Source: Klebsiella aerogenes (GTDB lineage Bacteria; Pseudomonadota; Gammaproteobacteria; Enterobacterales; Enterobacteriaceae). From it: DNA of 64,000 nucleotides. Below are positions 62,984 to 64,000 of this stretch, piece after piece. The position numbers and the translations under genes were made by a program. The notes under the pieces are model-generated. The model was given only the letters and a program-made list of their open reading frames with translations. It was not told the DNA's origin and made no database searches. The stretch spans positions 1,116,001 through 1,180,000 of the forward strand of contig CP119076.1 in assembly GCA_029027985.1 (NCBI GenBank), in the 5' to 3' direction. How positions within the stretch are numbered: position 1 is the stretch's first letter; each line of letters starts with the position of its first letter.

Positions 62984-64000
62984 TTATTCCGCCACGCTCT
63001 CGCGTAATGATTTCACCGGCATCACCTTCACCTGCTTAATCATATTGTCCTGCACGTCGAGAATATCGATATCGTATTGTTCAATGCGCACGCGGGTACC
63101 GGGAACCGGAATTTCTTCCAATGCTTCCAGAATAATGCCGTTAATGGTGCGGGCGTCGTCTTCCGGCAGGTGCCAGTTGAAGGCTTTGTTGATTTCCCGC
63201 ACGTTGGCGCCGCCGTCGATGATAACCGAGCCATCGTTAAGCGGCGTGACCTCTTCGGCAAGCGTGGGCGACATCGAAGTGGTGAAGTCGCCGACGATCT
63301 CCTCAAGGATATCCTCAACCGTGACCAGGCCCTGAATATCGCCGTATTCATCGACCACCAGGCCGACTTTCTTTTTATTACGCTGGAATTTCACTAACTG
63401 AGTGCTGAGCGGCGTACCTTCCGGAACAAAGTAAATCTCATCTGCCGCCCGCAACATAATCTCTTTCGTGAATTCTTTCTTTTCCGTCATCAAGCGGTAG
63501 GCTTCACGGACGCGCAGCATGCTGATGGCGTCGTCCAGCGAATCACGGTACAGCACGATACGGCCATGCGGCGAGTGGGTCAGCTGGCGGACGATTGATT
63601 TCCAGTCATCGTTGATATCGATGCCGACGATTTCATTACGCGGCACCATGATGTCGTTAACGCTGACCTTTTCGAGATCCAACACCGACAGCAGCATGTC
63701 CTGGTTCCGCCGTGAGATTTGTGTACGGGATTCATTCACAATCGTACGCAGCTCATCTTTGCTCAACGCGCCGCTGATCACGTGGTCGGTCTTGATGCCC
63801 ATCATGCGCATCAGTACGCGAGTGATGGTATTCAGCAGCCACACCAGTGGCATCATCAATACCTGCAGCGGTGCCAGCAGGAAACTACTGGGGTAGGCGA
63901 CCTTTTCCGGGTACAGCGCGGCGATGGTTTTTGGTAAGACTTCGGCAAAGACCAGCACCACGAAGGTGAGCACGCCAGTGGCGATAGCAACGCCGGCATC
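62984..64000 (-). CDS. corB: CorB/YfjD, CBS-domain membrane protein, 5' end outside the window
   Basis: The frame is open to the window edge, so the N-terminal part of the DUF21 membrane domain is missing. Visible: end of DUF21 (VLVFAEVLPKTIAALYPEKV, a family signature), two CBS domains (VNDIMVPRNEIVGIDI and VDEYGDIQGLVTVEDILEEI) and the C-terminal CorC/HlyC domain (DGSVIIDGGANVREINKAFN). The family affects Mg/Co transport in the inner membrane. It is the usual neighbour of grpE. Confidence 0.94.
   Translation of the reverse strand, partial: DAGVAIATGVLTFVVLVFAEVLPKTIAALYPEKVAYPSSFLLAPLQVLMMPLVWLLNTITRVLMRMMGIKTDHVISGALSKDELRTIVNESRTQISRRNQDMLLSVLDLEKVSVNDIMVPRNEIVGIDINDDWKSIVRQLTHSPHGRIVLYRDSLDDAISMLRVREAYRLMTEKKEFTKEIMLRAADEIYFVPEGTPLSTQLVKFQRNKKKVGLVVDEYGDIQGLVTVEDILEEIVGDFTTSMSPTLAEEVTPLNDGSVIIDGGANVREINKAFNWHLPEDDARTINGIILEALEEIPVPGTRVRIEQYDIDILDVQDNMIKQVKVMPVKSLRESVAE

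Overview
The window reads as a chromosomal segment of an enterobacterium close to Klebsiella or Raoultella. The right end is the conserved block smpB / ratA-ratB / bamE / recN / nadK / grpE / corB next to ssrA (tmRNA). The GrpE, SmpB, RatA and NadK sequences are clearly enterobacterial, and the GC-rich core with REP-type palindromes fits Klebsiella. Species is inferred, not shown.

Layout. (1) About 1-14.1 kb is GC-rich metabolic chromosome: a truncated LysR regulator, a PAP2 undecaprenyl-diphosphate phosphatase, an AcoR-like sigma-54 activator divergent from an ExaC-type aldehyde dehydrogenase with a visible -24/-12 promoter, REP repeats, a complete ddpXABCDF-type operon (D-Ala-D-Ala dipeptidase plus dipeptide ABC importer) with an RpiR-type regulator, a hexapeptide acetyltransferase and a PheC-like periplasmic protein. 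(2) 14.6-19.8 kb is a chaperone-usher fimbrial operon whose usher gene has a one-base frameshift in a G run; a decayed IprA-like regulator and a collapsed IS end follow. (3) 20.5-25.6 kb is AT-rich and holds a complete His-Xaa-Ser (hxsDBCA) system: two radical SAM maturases, HxsD and the HxS-repeat protein HxsA, followed directly by a DUF6119/TIGR04141 gene. (4) 26.2-35.9 kb is an accessory, defence-like strip: a GmrSD-like DUF262/DUF1524 protein, a candidate HEPN protein, two DUF5677-like proteins, an EcsC-family protein, a solitary tyrosine recombinase, a GNAT acetyltransferase, a frameshifted RibD/DHFR-like gene and an IS3 relic. Short TCCGCTTCT-type repeats lie between these genes.

(5) 35.9-45.2 kb carries two sugar modules. 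An SgrR-like regulator is divergent from a glucose-family PTS EIICB, a cupin-type phosphoglucose isomerase, 6-phospho-3-hexuloisomerase and 3-hexulose-6-phosphate synthase; together these could take an imported hexose phosphate to ribulose-5-phosphate plus formaldehyde, or run the fixation in reverse. A glucitol-type PTS (srlA-B-E order) with a Gfo/Idh/MocA oxidoreductase follows. (6) 45.5-57.1 kb is a P4-like integrative element at the 3' end of ssrA: XRE regulator, PD-(D/E)XK-like protein, an 11-copy iteron cluster beside a DUF927 helicase/primase-like gene, AlpA, a retron of the Ec78 type (ncRNA, reverse transcriptase, PtuA ATPase, PtuB HNH nuclease), an intact 1,201-bp IS481-family element with 7-bp target duplication, a small island protein and a P4-type integrase. 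(7) 57.1-64 kb is the conserved core, with LexA boxes before recN and a sigma-32 promoter before grpE.

The most notable systems are the hxs locus with its DUF6119 neighbour, the retron inside the P4-like satellite, the iteron cluster, and the PTS-PGI-PHI-HPS cassette.
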